DNA of 64,000 nucleotides, taken from the NCBI GenBank assembly GCA_026873275.1, contig JANTUC010000018.1, forward strand, positions 1 through 64,000, in the 5' to 3' direction. Below, piece by piece: positions 1 to 11,378 of this stretch. Each line of letters opens with the position of its first letter. Position 1 is the stretch's first letter. Source of the DNA: Pseudopithomyces maydicus (taxonomy: Eukaryota > Ascomycota > Dothideomycetes > Pleosporales > Didymosphaeriaceae). The position numbers and the translations under genes were made by a program. Under the pieces are notes generated by a model. It searched no databases and was not told the DNA's origin. It saw only the letters and a program-made list of their open reading frames with translations.

Positions 1-92
1 CCTCAACCCTAACCTAACCTAACCCTAACCCTAACCCTAACCCTAACCCTAACCCTAACCCTAACCCTAACCCTAACCCTAACCCTAACCCT
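1..92. repeat. Telomere repeat array (CCCTAA)n
   Basis: About fifteen tandem CCCTAA units run from the first base, with two shortened CCTAA units near the outer end. The C-rich strand reads 5' to 3' at the left edge, so this is the left end of a chromosome and the rest of the window is subtelomeric. Confidence 0.98.
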
Positions 93-1925
93 ATTTATAG
101 CGACAGTTTCCTCTTCTTATAAAAATAACTTATTTATAGTTATATCATTTTATAAAGAAGACTATATATATTTAGCCCTACGTTCTATACTTTAGACTAA
201 AAGGTATATTATATTTAAGCTATTATTAGCAGGGGTAGTACTCTAAATTAGGTAGCTAGAAAGTTTAGTAAGTAAGTTTTATATAGGTATACTACATCTA
301 TTATTTTTAAGTATCTATATAGGCCTAGTATAATATAGAGTTGACTTTTAGAGTCACTATATTTTAAAAATAATAGTTTCTTATAAAATAATAAGTTCTA
401 AGTCTAATATAAGATTTAGGAAGGCAGTTAGCTAATTAATTTAAATAGTATTTTTAAAGCTCTTCTAGTCTACTCTATATAGAATAGTAAGTTTATATTA
501 TATTAAGTAAATAATTTTATTATTAACCCTTCTTAGTTTAGTAAAGTAAATAGGGTTATCGGCCGTATATAGGCCTCTATAATTAATATATTATATAATA
601 TTAATATATTACTAGCCTACTTATTTAGTATATTTAAAGTACTTAATTCTATAATTATAATATCTAGAGGCTTATATATAGCGGGTAATATTATACTAGT
701 CTTAGTAGCCTAGATTATATCTTTTAATATTCCTTTTTTTAATAATTTCGCGCGATAATTCGCTAGCCTTAAATAGGTAAAAGGGATTAGTAGGCTTTAT
801 AAATAAGATAATCTATATAATATATTTAGTAGAACTAGACCTATAGCAGCTAAATTAATAATTAATTAATATTTATTTTATTTATATAGCGGCTTCTTCC
901 TTAATTATATTTTAAATATAAAATATAAGTTCCCCCTTAGTAAGCGGTAGCCACTAGGTATATTAAAAACTATATAATTAACCTATTTCTCTAATAAATA
1001 TATTTTATTAGTATCTACTGCGCAAAGTATTAGCTTCTTATATTTTTATTTTATAAGTATAACTTTAATATTAGTATTAGTAGAAGTAATAGCCTAGTCT
1101 ATCTTAATTTTAAAGGTATTAGGGATATTACTAAATACAAGATATATAATATTATATATAGCTTTTCTTATAGCAAATATAGAGGATTAGTCTATAAGGT
1201 AAAAGAGTAAGTTACTAATAGTAAATAGAATATAAAGGTTAGTAATAGTTTAAATTACTAGCTTTTTAATTATTAAGGCTAAATAAAACTAGGCTAAAGT
1301 AAAAGTATTAATTATAATTTTTATTTATAACTAGTATTTCTAGCGCCTGGGTTTAGTGGCAAGTCTACTATTATTATTTATAGTATATAATATAGTAGTA
1401 CTATTATATATAACTTTAGTCTCCTTTAGGCAGAGACTTAGCGCGAAGATAGAGTTTTTTAAAATAAAAATAACTTTATAGTAAAGAATAGAGACAAAGG
1501 CACACTTATTAGAATACCTAAAAGAAATAATTATATTATCTATTATAGTAGTAAAAATTATAACTATTTTATTATATACCTAGATAGCTTTGCGGGATAT
1601 AGTAAAATAATTATTTAAAATAATTATAACTATATTATAAAGGTTATCTGCGCTATTAGCGTTATTATATACCCTTTTATTAAAGGAGAGGCGTTTAAGA
1701 GGTTAATAATTACTTTATAGGTGTATCCTTAAGGGGTATTATAAATTAAATTATTTAACTAACTCTAGGTTAGCCTAGTAAGTATTAATAAAGACTAAAG
1801 GGGCCTTCTATAGGGGGTAGTTATAGCTATTATTTAGCTACTATATAATATATAAGTCTTTAGGATGGCTAGTCTAGTAAGAAATTATATTTTCTATTAT
1901 ATTTTAATAAAAAATTGATAAAAAT
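93..1925. repeat. AT-rich RIP-like relic next to the telomere
   Basis: The base composition is extremely AT-rich and dominated by TA dinucleotides, and it stops abruptly near 1925 where normal composition resumes. No intact ORF exists. On the minus strand, long stretches read as degraded protein with scattered TAA/TAG codons, as expected of a transposon or gene hit by C-to-T RIP. I cannot name the original element. Confidence 0.7.
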
Positions 1926-2704
1926 AGCATATTATTAAATTCTTAAAAGTTGGTGTTGGTGAGCAATTATGTGGATTATACTTAGAGTTAGCGGTGTACC
2001 ACATATTCTATCTTAGCTCTCAGTATAGCACCTTTCTAATTTCTACTTTCGTAACCCATCCAATCTCATGTGCTATTTGGTGGAAAAGAAAAAACTCTTT
2101 AGATACCGCATAATCTCTGATAATTTCGTCATGCTAGGCTCAATTAGGGAGGTTGGTCCTGGTATAGTATTAGATAAAGAGCTCAAAAAGTGGACTATAA
2201 TAACCTTAATCGATTTAAACAATTGACTCGGTTATTTTTTATCCATTTTTTAAGCTTTTCATCCAATTATATACCAGGCCCAGCCTTCCTATAACCCTCC
2301 CCTCGTCGTCATCATAAACCGCTCCGTGACCGAATCTACTCGGCCCTCCTTCAAATACACTAATTTTTCTCGATCTCTTACAACATCAAATTTTAGAGCA
2401 ATCGTTCATCTCTGTCGAACGTTCACGTCCACTGATGAACAGTTCGAACAATGCTACTAATCTCACCACAGTAACGACTGGCAAAAGAACAAACGATAAC
2501 GTAGGGCAAGGTACTATGAGCAAATATTCACTTGATAATACAAATTTGTAGGTTCGGATATGGTTAATGCCAACCGCAGATTATTTGATGAGAAGCCGGG
2601 GATGGCATTTCGTTAATAGGAAGGGCCGACTTGTCATAGTCCAGACCAAATCAAATTACTACAGTCTATCCACGTAACCTTAACAGAAGAAAAAAGTCAT
2701 AACC
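1926..2704. other. Intergenic, no gene seen
   Basis: Normal-composition DNA between the AT-rich block and the P450 relic. No ORF, repeat or RNA gene is recognisable. Confidence 0.6.
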
Positions 2705-4060
2705 TACATGAGGGAGCCCAGAACCAGGAAAAGGCTTGGTGGCATCCAATCTAGGGGGTCAACCTCCATCTCATATTTAAGTACTATCAGAGCGATGGCA
2801 CATCCCATTGATTTTTTGGCTACGAAGTGCGCTGGACAAAGAGTATTCCCTCCACCAAACGGTCGATAACTTTTGGAGCTTTTTAATTTAGCATTCTCTT
2901 CGAATCGGAACGGCTCGACTTGCAGAGGGTCTTGCCCCCATACATCGCGATTGAGATGCAGTTAGCGATAGGCTACCTGGGTACGGTTAAATACACAACT
3001 GTGTGTTGATCTAAGAACCCACTAATAACTTGCTGCCAGGCTGGAGAACCTTTCCACCAATTCTGGTCGGGGAGATTATCTCTCTCGCCAGTGCGCTGGC
3101 TACGGTCAAACGAAGAGTCTCGCTAATGAGGGATTCTAGCTTATGACATTGTTTGGCCAAATACAACTCGTCGAGGACCTCATTCCTCATGGCTGGGCCC
3201 ACCTCGGTGCGGATAGCGTCTAAAAGATTCGGGTCGCAAACTAGGTGGGCAGACGCCCAAAAGGCCACCTTGTAAATGTTTCCAAGAATCCTAGCAAGTT
3301 TGTTAATATCTGCATACGAAAGTAATCTTGAGTTGCGAGATGACTTACGCCCAAAATGGAGCATGAAAATTTTCGCGGTATCATCTTCATTACAGCCAAC
3401 ATCCTTCACCATCTTTTTGGAAGCCTTCAAAAAGTAATTGCAATCGGATCTTTCTTCTGGTAGGAGTTGAAAGTACAGCATGGAGATATTAATGATCTCG
3501 TCTCGCGCAGCGATGATGTCCTTACTCATGAACCCCGGCATCTGGAACATGTATTTCCAGTCGGTGCGCTCCCACCGTTTGAAGGCGTCCAAAAAGGTTC
3601 CTTCCAGATGGCCTTTCCCATGAAATCATGGGCGGCTGCGTGGACAAATAGTTCGTTACAGAGCTCTAACAACGAAATTGTTACACCTTCCTCTGACCTT
3701 GCCAGAACGGCCGGACTGTCGGGGGCATTGTTGAAGCGTAGTTTTTTTACAATGCCTGGTGTGATTCTTGAATAGAAGAGATCTTCAAATTCTCTCCCGG
3801 TGGAATCTGAGCTCGATGATAATTATTCATTGCAAATGCAGCTGCCTGGGGCTTCGGGAGATCGGCATTGTGAGCTGCTAAAGGATCAATGGTACATATC
3901 TTGTCGATTATTAATGTCTGTGGGTGATGTTACGATATAAATGCGCATCCTGGCGAGCCAACCACTGTAGGGCTCTTTGCTGTCGTTGAAATAAACTCTT
4001 GCGTGTTCTAATGTAGCATTGTAATCTACAAAGAAAGATCGAACGTGTCCAAAGTCTCAT
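2705..4060 (-). pseudogene. Cytochrome P450 relic with nonsense codon and frameshifts
   Basis: Read on the minus strand, a whole P450 body can be followed from a membrane-proximal segment near 4050 to a natural-looking stop at 2705-2707. The K-helix ExxR lies in SETLRL and the heme loop reads FGGGNTLCPAHF near 2850. An intron of about 46 bp fits at 2972-3017. Three defects are visible. After this intron the codon at 2962-2964 is TAA where the LPYRQLH-type P450 motif expects Gln (CAA), a CpA to TpA change. The frame also slips by one base at a T5 run (3590-3594) and at a G3 run (3796-3798 on the plus strand CCC), with another slip likely near 3915. The heme loop resembles CYP7/CYP8-like fungal P450s. 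It is most likely a dead gene; its former substrate is unknown. Confidence 0.75.
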
Positions 4061-4099
4061 GTAACATGAGCGGAATTCCTCTCATCATGATCAAACATG

Positions 4100-4714
4100 A
4101 GGCAGATTGTTAGATTCTTACGCCTCAGCTCAATGTCCGACTCTGCCTTCAATTTAAACATTGAGGTTTAATAATTTGTGGGAACTAGCCGACAAATCTC
4201 GCCCCGTGAATTAGCGCTGATTCTAGCGCCCAGGTGCATTGTACACATATATAGGTCAGATTTCTCACTCTCACAAGTAAGCTCGGGGATGTTTCTCGGA
4301 GTGGCGTTGCGATACTTACTTGATTTAATTTAACCAGTACCTTTCTTGGACGTGTGGACCAAGTCCTAAGATATAGGGTGCGCCTCATACCTGTATATGG
4401 GTACACATGTCTGCCTCGCGGACCACACTGTTGACTTTATGGGACATCTCGTAACCCGCTGTAAAATCAACCCTTCGCTATCTACACTGCGAGACATTGA
4501 AGCCTGTCTTGACAGTCGCATATGAACAAGTTGGTGCTGGTTGTAATGTCTTGGTGTATAGTCGATTCTTTTTGGGGATTGACTGGCTGCAACCACGAAC
4601 TGTTAACAACATATTTATAAGACTTGGATGTCTAAATATTCAGAGGAACTCGTTAAACATTACATATTTGGATCTCATTGAACCTACCGTTCATATCTTC
4701 AAAATCTGTTCTTA
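4100..4714. other. Intergenic, no gene seen
   Basis: Only short overlapping ORFs without recognisable domains. It lies between two pseudogenes and may contain further decayed coding sequence. Confidence 0.5.
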
Positions 4715-4954
4715 TCACGGGATGCAGCGACAACGGAATTAGTTCAGGTCCAGCACTCACGCTTCACGGCCGCGGCTGTTAGGTCTTTGCCGCCCTTCGA
4801 GACCTGTCGAAAGCAACTAAGCTTAGAGATATCCTAAGTGTTACGCTGCTCTAAATAGATATTATAGATTCTACCTAAATTGCTTCTACGCTAGAGATTG
4901 TTGAGAAGACGACTGGTGGCAAATTAGATATTCTTATTAATAATGCCGGCCATA
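4715..4954 (+). pseudogene. Short-chain dehydrogenase/reductase relic
   Basis: One continuous plus-strand frame reads as the N-terminal half of a classical SDR. A degraded cofactor glycine motif (NGISSGPAL) is followed by VFAALRDLSK and ends in GGKLDILINNAGH, which contains the diagnostic NNAG. The frame is interrupted by TAG at 4780-4782 and TAA at 4852-4854 and 4876-4878. All three fit Gln codons changed by C-to-T, the RIP pattern. The similarity stops one residue or so after NNAG, where the 113-bp repeat begins, so the catalytic YxxxK half is gone. The best guess for the family is an AYR1-like fungal SDR; the former substrate cannot be told. Confidence 0.7.
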
Positions 4955-5067
4955 TTTTATATTTTCAGAAAGCGGTAGCAGAGTAACTAACTATATAAAA
5001 ATATATTTATAATAGAGAAAAAGCTATTAACCCTTTTTATAATAATTAAAAATAGGCGTATATAAAA
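4955..5067 (+). repeat. 113-bp dispersed repeat, copy A (RIP-mutated)
   Basis: It aligns without gaps to copy B at 16945-17057. The differences are mostly C-to-T or G-to-A, for example CGGCAGCAGAGTAGCTGACTG in B against CGGTAGCAGAGTAACTAACTA here (20-base core compared). The left end begins exactly where the SDR relic loses similarity, so this copy probably inserted into that gene. Confidence 0.75.
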
Positions 5068-5436
5068 TATTAATAAAAAAGATAATTTTAGTTAACTAAA
5101 TTATTACTAAGCTAATTTAATTATAATAATTTTTTTAAAAATTATAGTATCTAGTATCTTAATACTTTAATACCTTAATTACTTTTTAAAAATTAAATAT
5201 CTTAGTGCTTGTAATAGCATTATAATTATACTAAAGCACCTATACCTCTATCTCTATCTCCATCTCCATCTTTATCTGAAAACAGGCGTATAGCACCCTC
5301 CTTATACTATTGAGTGGACCTTTTAATATGTTACTTCTCGATTCTCTTGTCTTCTTCCTGGTCTTCATCGTCGCACTACCAAAATGCATGATCCATGATG
5401 ATTATGGTATCAAGGGTGCACACGAGCAGCGCCCTG
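5068..5436. other. AT-rich flank of repeat A
   Basis: AT-rich to about 5260, then normal. A short match to the inner end of the repeat (GAAAACAGGCGTATA) recurs at 5278-5292. No gene is supported. Confidence 0.5.
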
Positions 5437-5907
5437 CTAAATTAAGGTATAGACAAAATACTCACAGCTGCGGCACCTATAGCGGTGTAAGGTAACCATT
5501 ATATTGTTAATGAGTTGCTTTAGTAACGGGAGACAGATTCCTTTCCAATAGTCTATGAACTTGGATATTTCCAAGTTACTTACATAGTTTCCTTTGGGAA
5601 CTTGATTGAGCAGGGTGGACTTCCCGACTCCGGCGCCACCACAGATTAGGATATAAATCTTATCCAATTTCCTCTTCATAGTATGAGATAAATGGTCACA
5701 GAAGATCTCGTGTTCGTCCGGGATAGCACGATGACGGAAGAGAGTCAGAGCTTTAGATAACACCGGCCCACCTACCAAACACGTGACGAATGGCTGAATT
5801 CTCAGTACCTGATACACGGGCGGATGAATGAAATTTCCAGTAGGCGCTTTAAGATAGTAGTTATTGTAATTGGAACAGAAATAAATATAAAAATAAGATG
5901 ATTTCAA
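5437..5907 (-). pseudogene. P-loop NTPase fragment
   Basis: A minus-strand frame contains a Walker A motif (CGGAGVGKSTLLNQ) preceded by a beta-strand-like KIYILI, as in GTPase/AAA-type P-loop proteins. No Walker B or switch motif follows before the frame ends, and the N-terminal part is low in recognisable structure. The nearest neighbours are two decayed genes. I read it as a gene fragment, but a short expressed protein is not excluded. The function is unknown. Confidence 0.35.
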
Positions 5908-8252
5908 TATTTCAGTACTGTTACAAGTACTAAGAAGTATTATAGTATCAAGGCTTTATAAGCTGTCGGCTTAAAAGAACTGCTAATCATCCTTGAAATT
6001 ATATTTTGTTTTAAAATAGCTATAGTTTTTGTGATTGCACTATCTTCCCTTCAATTGTTGAATTTAATTTAAAAAGACTATTGGGATGGGCAGAGTAATC
6101 TGCTGTACAACTGTGACCTAAATTCATTCAATACACCTATGTCTATTTGGGTAAAGGGCGAAATATACATCTATCGCATTTAGATAGTGGAGAATTATCT
6201 CGACCTTTTAGGAGCAATTGCGCGGAATTTCATTCCAGTTCCTTTCGATCCAGGTGCAACCATGTATTGCACAGGTGACATTAGAGCATGGAATGACGAC
6301 ATGGAGGTTTTCTTTTTCGATTGAAACAATTATCAAGTGACAGTCGAATGATATCGCGTTAAGCTTAAACCACTTGTCCATCCTTCCGTACGAGAGTAAG
6401 GGATGATGCTGCCAAGTTCCGCAGCTTGGCCTACGCAAACTCCTTGTTGGCATTTAATCGCATATTGAGGGCATGAACCATGGGAATACTACTGCTGACC
6501 CTCACTAACGCGCTTTCTGGAAGCCACGGATCGTTCATTATACCCTTGCTGTCACAAATGTATCGCGAGAACAATACTCAGGCCCAGATACCGTCAGGTT
6601 CTTCTTAAGAAAAACAAGGTACCATCTACCCTCGGGACAACACGTCTCCAGCCTTATCCTCCGCGCAGGCCTGTGGCCTCGGCACCTAAAACCAGGTACG
6701 AATATTAACTCGCTCGAATTCTTCAGTAACAAGTCAGCGATCACACCCCCCAAAAGCCGCATCCAGAATTCTCGCTAGTTCAGCTCTACTAACGGCCCAT
6801 TGAGGGCGACACCGCATTTCCCCTAGATAAATAGAGAGGATGGCCTAATAAGGTGGATCTCTTCCGAAAGCGTGATCGTGAACCGGGGTTTCGATATCCC
6901 GAAACATCTAGTGGTATCTAGCGTGCTCGCTTAATCTGGAATGGATCTTGGTTCATCGTTTGTGGCATTCAGGATCGGGTAAGGAACAATAGAGTATTCG
7001 CCCTATGACGTTCAGCGTGCCATTCTTCTTATTTACAATAATAAGACACTTACCATGGTGTATTCAATAGCGTCTGAGGATGAACAGCCCACGAGGAGAT
7101 TAGCAATACGAAACGTTACATTGGATCTCGAGTCCGCAAAGTACCACGCACTAAGCGTGTACTGCGCACATGATGTTGCGGGCTCCATACGCGCGACAGG
7201 CCTGGCGTGATACGGCAGCGTTCAAGTCACCTGAAAAACGACTAAACATCAATACGATCTTCGTTGCACATTCCACACCGGTTCAATCCTACTGAGCTGG
7301 TTACTTGATTAAAGCGAAAGCATTGGCAATTATTACGAGGAAAGCATCCACTGGAACGATTCGCTTGAAATGGTTAGACTACTCTCCGCTTGAAAACGTT
7401 CCACTCATGGAGGACTGATAGGGGCACAAGCCGATACCAAACAACGCAGGGAGTTTTAACGTGCTGGGGTATATCGCGGTTGCATGATGCAGAAGATCCA
7501 ACTGGGATTCCATGCTGAGTCTTCCACCTGGTTTTGTTTGCTTATTATATGAAACTCCGATATGTTACATGGGAAATCCGCGCGAGAGCCTCCGGGGCCA
7601 AGACTGACTGCCACGCCGATCAATCCTTCGCTTCTAAACCCGAGCTCCCCTTTATGCTATGACATCATCTCTTCCATTTCTATAGAATCGGATTCTGATG
7701 GGAGACAGAGAGTTGATGGGACTAGTCTACCGCTGCCAAATTCGCTACGTGCATGCGTGCTGTAGGTAGATCCCAGACATCAGCAACTTGGCTTCCAGGT
7801 CTTTCAGCACCCCAACCTATCTTGGTTGGGATATTATTCACATAGTTCATCTTCTGATTAGGTGCCATACTGCTATGAAGCTGGAAACAGTGTAGATGAA
7901 GGAACGTGACTGAAATCAGGCCTCTCACACTAAGCTCCACCTTGTTCGTCTCCACACTTTATAGCACTAACCGTCTATGCGATCTGACGTCAAAGGCTAG
8001 GAGTCCTAGCCTCTCCACCGCGGCAGTGCATGGGGAAGGCTGCAAAGTAAGGCTGCTGTTTCCTGGAAGCATGGTATAGTAGTAACCACAAGGTCACGGA
8101 GCTACACAACTCGTACGAAAGAGAGTGCATATAATGGTCCACGTCGACCGTTGTGTATTCTCCAGACGCCTCCAAACAGCACTCTTCACAACAATTCCTC
8201 ACTGTCGCATTCTATCTTCTTCCCTAGCAATATCCAACGCAAAATCGCCATC
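5908..8252. other. Intergenic, no supported gene
   Basis: Several ORFs of 60-80 codons occur, none with a recognisable domain, consistent codon use or splice extension. A 52-codon frame at 7055-7210 faintly resembles the start of a HET domain but is too short to call. Confidence 0.45.
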
Positions 8253-8807
8253 ATGCAACTCAAGTCCATTCTCTTGAACGTTGCTCTCTCGTCCTTCCTC
8301 TCCACTGCATCTGCAGATTGCCAACTCGCAAATGAAATTATCGATACCGACAAATTCAACAAGCACACAGACGATGAAAAGTTGTGTCTCTCCCAGGGCG
8401 AGGGCACCTGGACGTTCGCCATGGAGCTTTCCGAAGTCAACTTTCCTTCCTTTGATGCGGATAATCCTTTCGCGGGTTTCGTGGCCAACCAAGGTTTTGC
8501 GATCTACGACCATACCTGCGCTCTTAAAGGGTCGTATGACCCACACCAAAACAACGATTGCGGCACTCCATACGTCATCATGGAGAATTTCCTGACGCAA
8601 GTCTTGACAATAACAGGCGTCAATTTCAGCCCCGCGGCTGGATCATTCTCCTTCAACTATGGAGACGGAAAGTACATTATCAATAACAATGGCTGCGACT
8701 GTGTAGATGCTAGTGACGGCTTGCGCGCCGCAGCGAAGTGCAAATGTGCATTCCCACTTGATGGGACCTTTGACGGAAAGCGTCGCGCAATCGACTTCAA
8801 GGCTTGA
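8253..8807 (+). CDS. Small secreted cysteine-rich protein
   Basis: A single-exon ORF of 184 aa starting at the ATG after GCCATC; the longer in-frame extension to 8151 would bury the signal peptide. Residues 1-21 form a clear signal peptide (hydrophobic LLNVALSSFL core, cleavage after ASA). The mature part has eight cysteines, at about 23, 45, 89, 103, 148, 150, 163 and 165, including two CxC pairs near the C-terminus. It is acidic and rich in Asp, Asn and Phe. A basic KRR sits near residues 176-178 and could be a kexin site. No known domain is recognised. Size, secretion, even cysteine number and subtelomeric position fit a candidate effector or cell-wall-associated protein. Function is not established. 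Confidence 0.8.
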   Translation: MQLKSILLNVALSSFLSTASADCQLANEIIDTDKFNKHTDDEKLCLSQGEGTWTFAMELSEVNFPSFDADNPFAGFVANQGFAIYDHTCALKGSYDPHQNNDCGTPYVIMENFLTQVLTITGVNFSPAAGSFSFNYGDGKYIINNNGCDCVDASDGLRAAAKCKCAFPLDGTFDGKRRAIDFKA

Positions 8808-9838
8808 TTGGATGGAATATGCTTGCGCTAGGTGATGCGGAATCTTCCTTGCGCAGGCTTGGGGTGGGTAAATGTCCAAACTACCCTATGTTATATAGTT
8901 GTTGTAGTTCCGTTTCGGTTTCCTGTAGAGTTGTTCCAAATCTTGATATATATATAAGGCTATTTTGAAGTAACGTTATGTTGTTGATTTCTTGTTACAG
9001 AATCTCGAATGATTCTCTTTAACGTGTTGGATCAGTCATTGGCGAAGATTAGTCATTGGCGTTCTGGACCACTGATCTATGGTTTGCGTGACTGACCGTG
9101 GTAGCTCAGCCTCAATCGAAGTATTTCGAACCTGCATCTGAAGCTTGATGAGCTAAATTTTAGTTAAGGGTTCCCACGAGCTCCGCCGTATCGCGGCTGC
9201 GCATCACAGGCGACGCGACTAACAACCATGAATAAAGTAGCGATCATCTAAGAATATAAAGGCCTACGATGATGATTTACGCGTGGTAGCACTGGGCCAG
9301 CGGAATATTGTTGATGATTCTCAGTCGTGTTAAGAGTGCCTCTAAGTCTTGTCCTCTACCGGTCTGCCGTAATAAACTAGCTGGTGAGCTGAACTCGCAG
9401 TCAGCCGCAATATTATAGACCCAATGAAAGCAACGAACCATCTGCGGAAGAAGTTAAACTACCTCAAGCTCGCAGAGAGCTAATACCGATCGGTTGCAGA
9501 CCACGCGCCTCCGCGGCCAGCTCGCACACTGATTCGCCCATAATGTCTCACTACACATTGGTACTGCTGCGCAAGGCTTGAGCCAGCGAATCTGAAGGTT
9601 GCAGTCCATTCGGGCGACCTAGGCTTGAGTGAGAATTCCCATTCGCATTTCTGGCTCAGCTTCCAGTCGCTCGCTATTCGTTAAATATTTACTGTTCGCC
9701 TTGTATGAGCCAGGTGCAGTCGATGGCTCCTAAAGCCTAAAATATCTTTACTAGAGGTACTCTTAGTCGCGCAAATTAGGACAACAGCCGGATACCGAGA
9801 TCTCTATTCCTTCCATACTCTTCTTACAAGCCGACGAG
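8808..9838. other. Intergenic, no gene seen
   Basis: About 1 kb between two plus-strand genes. It must hold the 3' UTR of the secreted protein and the promoter of the next gene. No repeat or RNA gene is recognised. Confidence 0.5.
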
Positions 9839-11378
9839 ATGGACTCAATGTTCTCGTCCAGCATTTGCGAACATGGAAGCATACCATGGGAGGATAGCCA
9901 TATGGGGATTGGATCTGGCTACGATCTCCACAGACAACAATCAATGCGGTCACCATTCTGGCCTTTTCATTCTAATGATGACCTTCCAGGGGTAAACTTA
10001 CACCGATTGGAGATCAGCAGCAAAGTATTTCGAGACGAGGAAAGTCTCCTCCATTTCATGACCTCTGACACGCGTGCACTTGCGTCTGTATTCACCGTAT
10101 TCAATCTCAAAGCGTCACTAGAGACACTCAATACTACAAGTTGCAGTAAAACATCGATGACGGTCATCAAACGATGCACTATCACTTTGCCTGCAGAAAA
10201 TCACGAGGACTCGCTTGAACTTTCTGACGAAGCGAAGTCCTGCTTTGGACGACTGAATTGGAACAAGGCGGATAACGCAAAGACGTTCATGAGCCGATAT
10301 GGTCAGTATTGTATCACCGGAAGGACTCGCCAGTCTACGTTCTTTGCTGTGAGTACGTACTCAGCGGACTCAAAGCAAGAACTCGATCGATTTGCCAGCA
10401 CCCTTTCTGCGGACTTCAACAGAAAGACCGTGTCCGTTGAGGGAGCATCTTCGTTCGAGATGGGATCATCTTCCTTGTCTGGAAGCGTCAAAGAAACTCA
10501 CGAGGTCGTTGTTGTAGGCTGCAGCTCGCGTGACCTGCATGATCGACTCCATTTGATCGACATCCAGAAAGCTTGGGTGGACTTCCTTGAGCACTATACG
10601 CCGGTACCAGTCCTTGCACACGTTACCCACTATGCGAACATCGATATTAGAATCCCGCATCCACAAGAACCGTTGTCTATCACGGAGGATTTCCGCGATG
10701 CGGTTGAGCTCGCTCAGCTCCTGCAGATCGCAGCTCGATCTAACCGCCTGGTCGGCGCTCGGCCTCTGGAGATATCCGTCGAGTCAACTATCCTGAAGCT
10801 AGCGGATCTACACATCTACGCTGAAGGCAGTGAAAAGGGCCTCGAACAATGCGTGGCGACCCTGCAGGGCGTCCGAAAAGAGTTAAGTGGAGTGTGGGAC
10901 CAGAGGCGAAAGCTGGCGGAAATCATGACTGAAACCGAGCGTCAAGTTGATAGATGGCCACTGTAAACTTTCCTCATTTTCTCTTTCCTGCACCAAGGGC
11001 TAATGGACGAGCAGTGGGAAATGGATCACAGCAAACAATACTCCGCAATGGAAGATCGGGATCTGCCCCGATGATGTACCCGAAAGCCTTCGCGGTGACA
11101 TCAGGGAGCATCGGGAGGACTGGAACTCGGAGATCAAGCGGGACCGCATGTCTACAAGTCTGAAGCATGAGTCTTCAGTGTGCCTGCCCGGACGTCGCCT
11201 TGTAGGAGCACAGATCGAGAGTGGTTGGCAGGACGATACCAACGGATGGTGGCGGAGGACTCATGGCTCACTGGGTGAGGGCGAGTTAGGTATAGCTTTT
11301 GAGACTCAAAACTATCGCGGAGGAAGCTGGAAATTAGTTGTGTGGAGTGTTGACAAGAATCTTTATCTGAAAGTGTAA
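9839..11378 (+). CDS. Two-exon protein with possible MACPF-like core
   Basis: Exon 1 is 9839-10962 and exon 2 is 11015-11378. The 52-bp intron has GTAAAC at the donor, a CTAAT branch-like site and GCAG at the acceptor, and splicing gives 495 aa. Without splicing, exon 1 stops four codons later. There is no signal peptide or membrane segment. Residues about 145-200 (FMSRYGQYCITG, then STFFAVSTYS) resemble the central MACPF block (F..YGTHY....GG), and the spacing downstream is compatible, but the canonical glycines and histidine are not exact. The C-terminal 65 residues (GWQDDTNGWWRRTHG, RGGSWKLVVWSVD) look like a separate small beta-rich domain. The family assignment is tentative; an uncharacterised fungal family is equally possible. 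Confidence 0.6.

Noticed and set aside
7055..7210. A 52-codon frame resembling the start of a HET domain (SAKYHALS)
   Set aside because: Only one short motif matches, the invariant WG after ALSY is absent and no downstream HET blocks follow in any frame.
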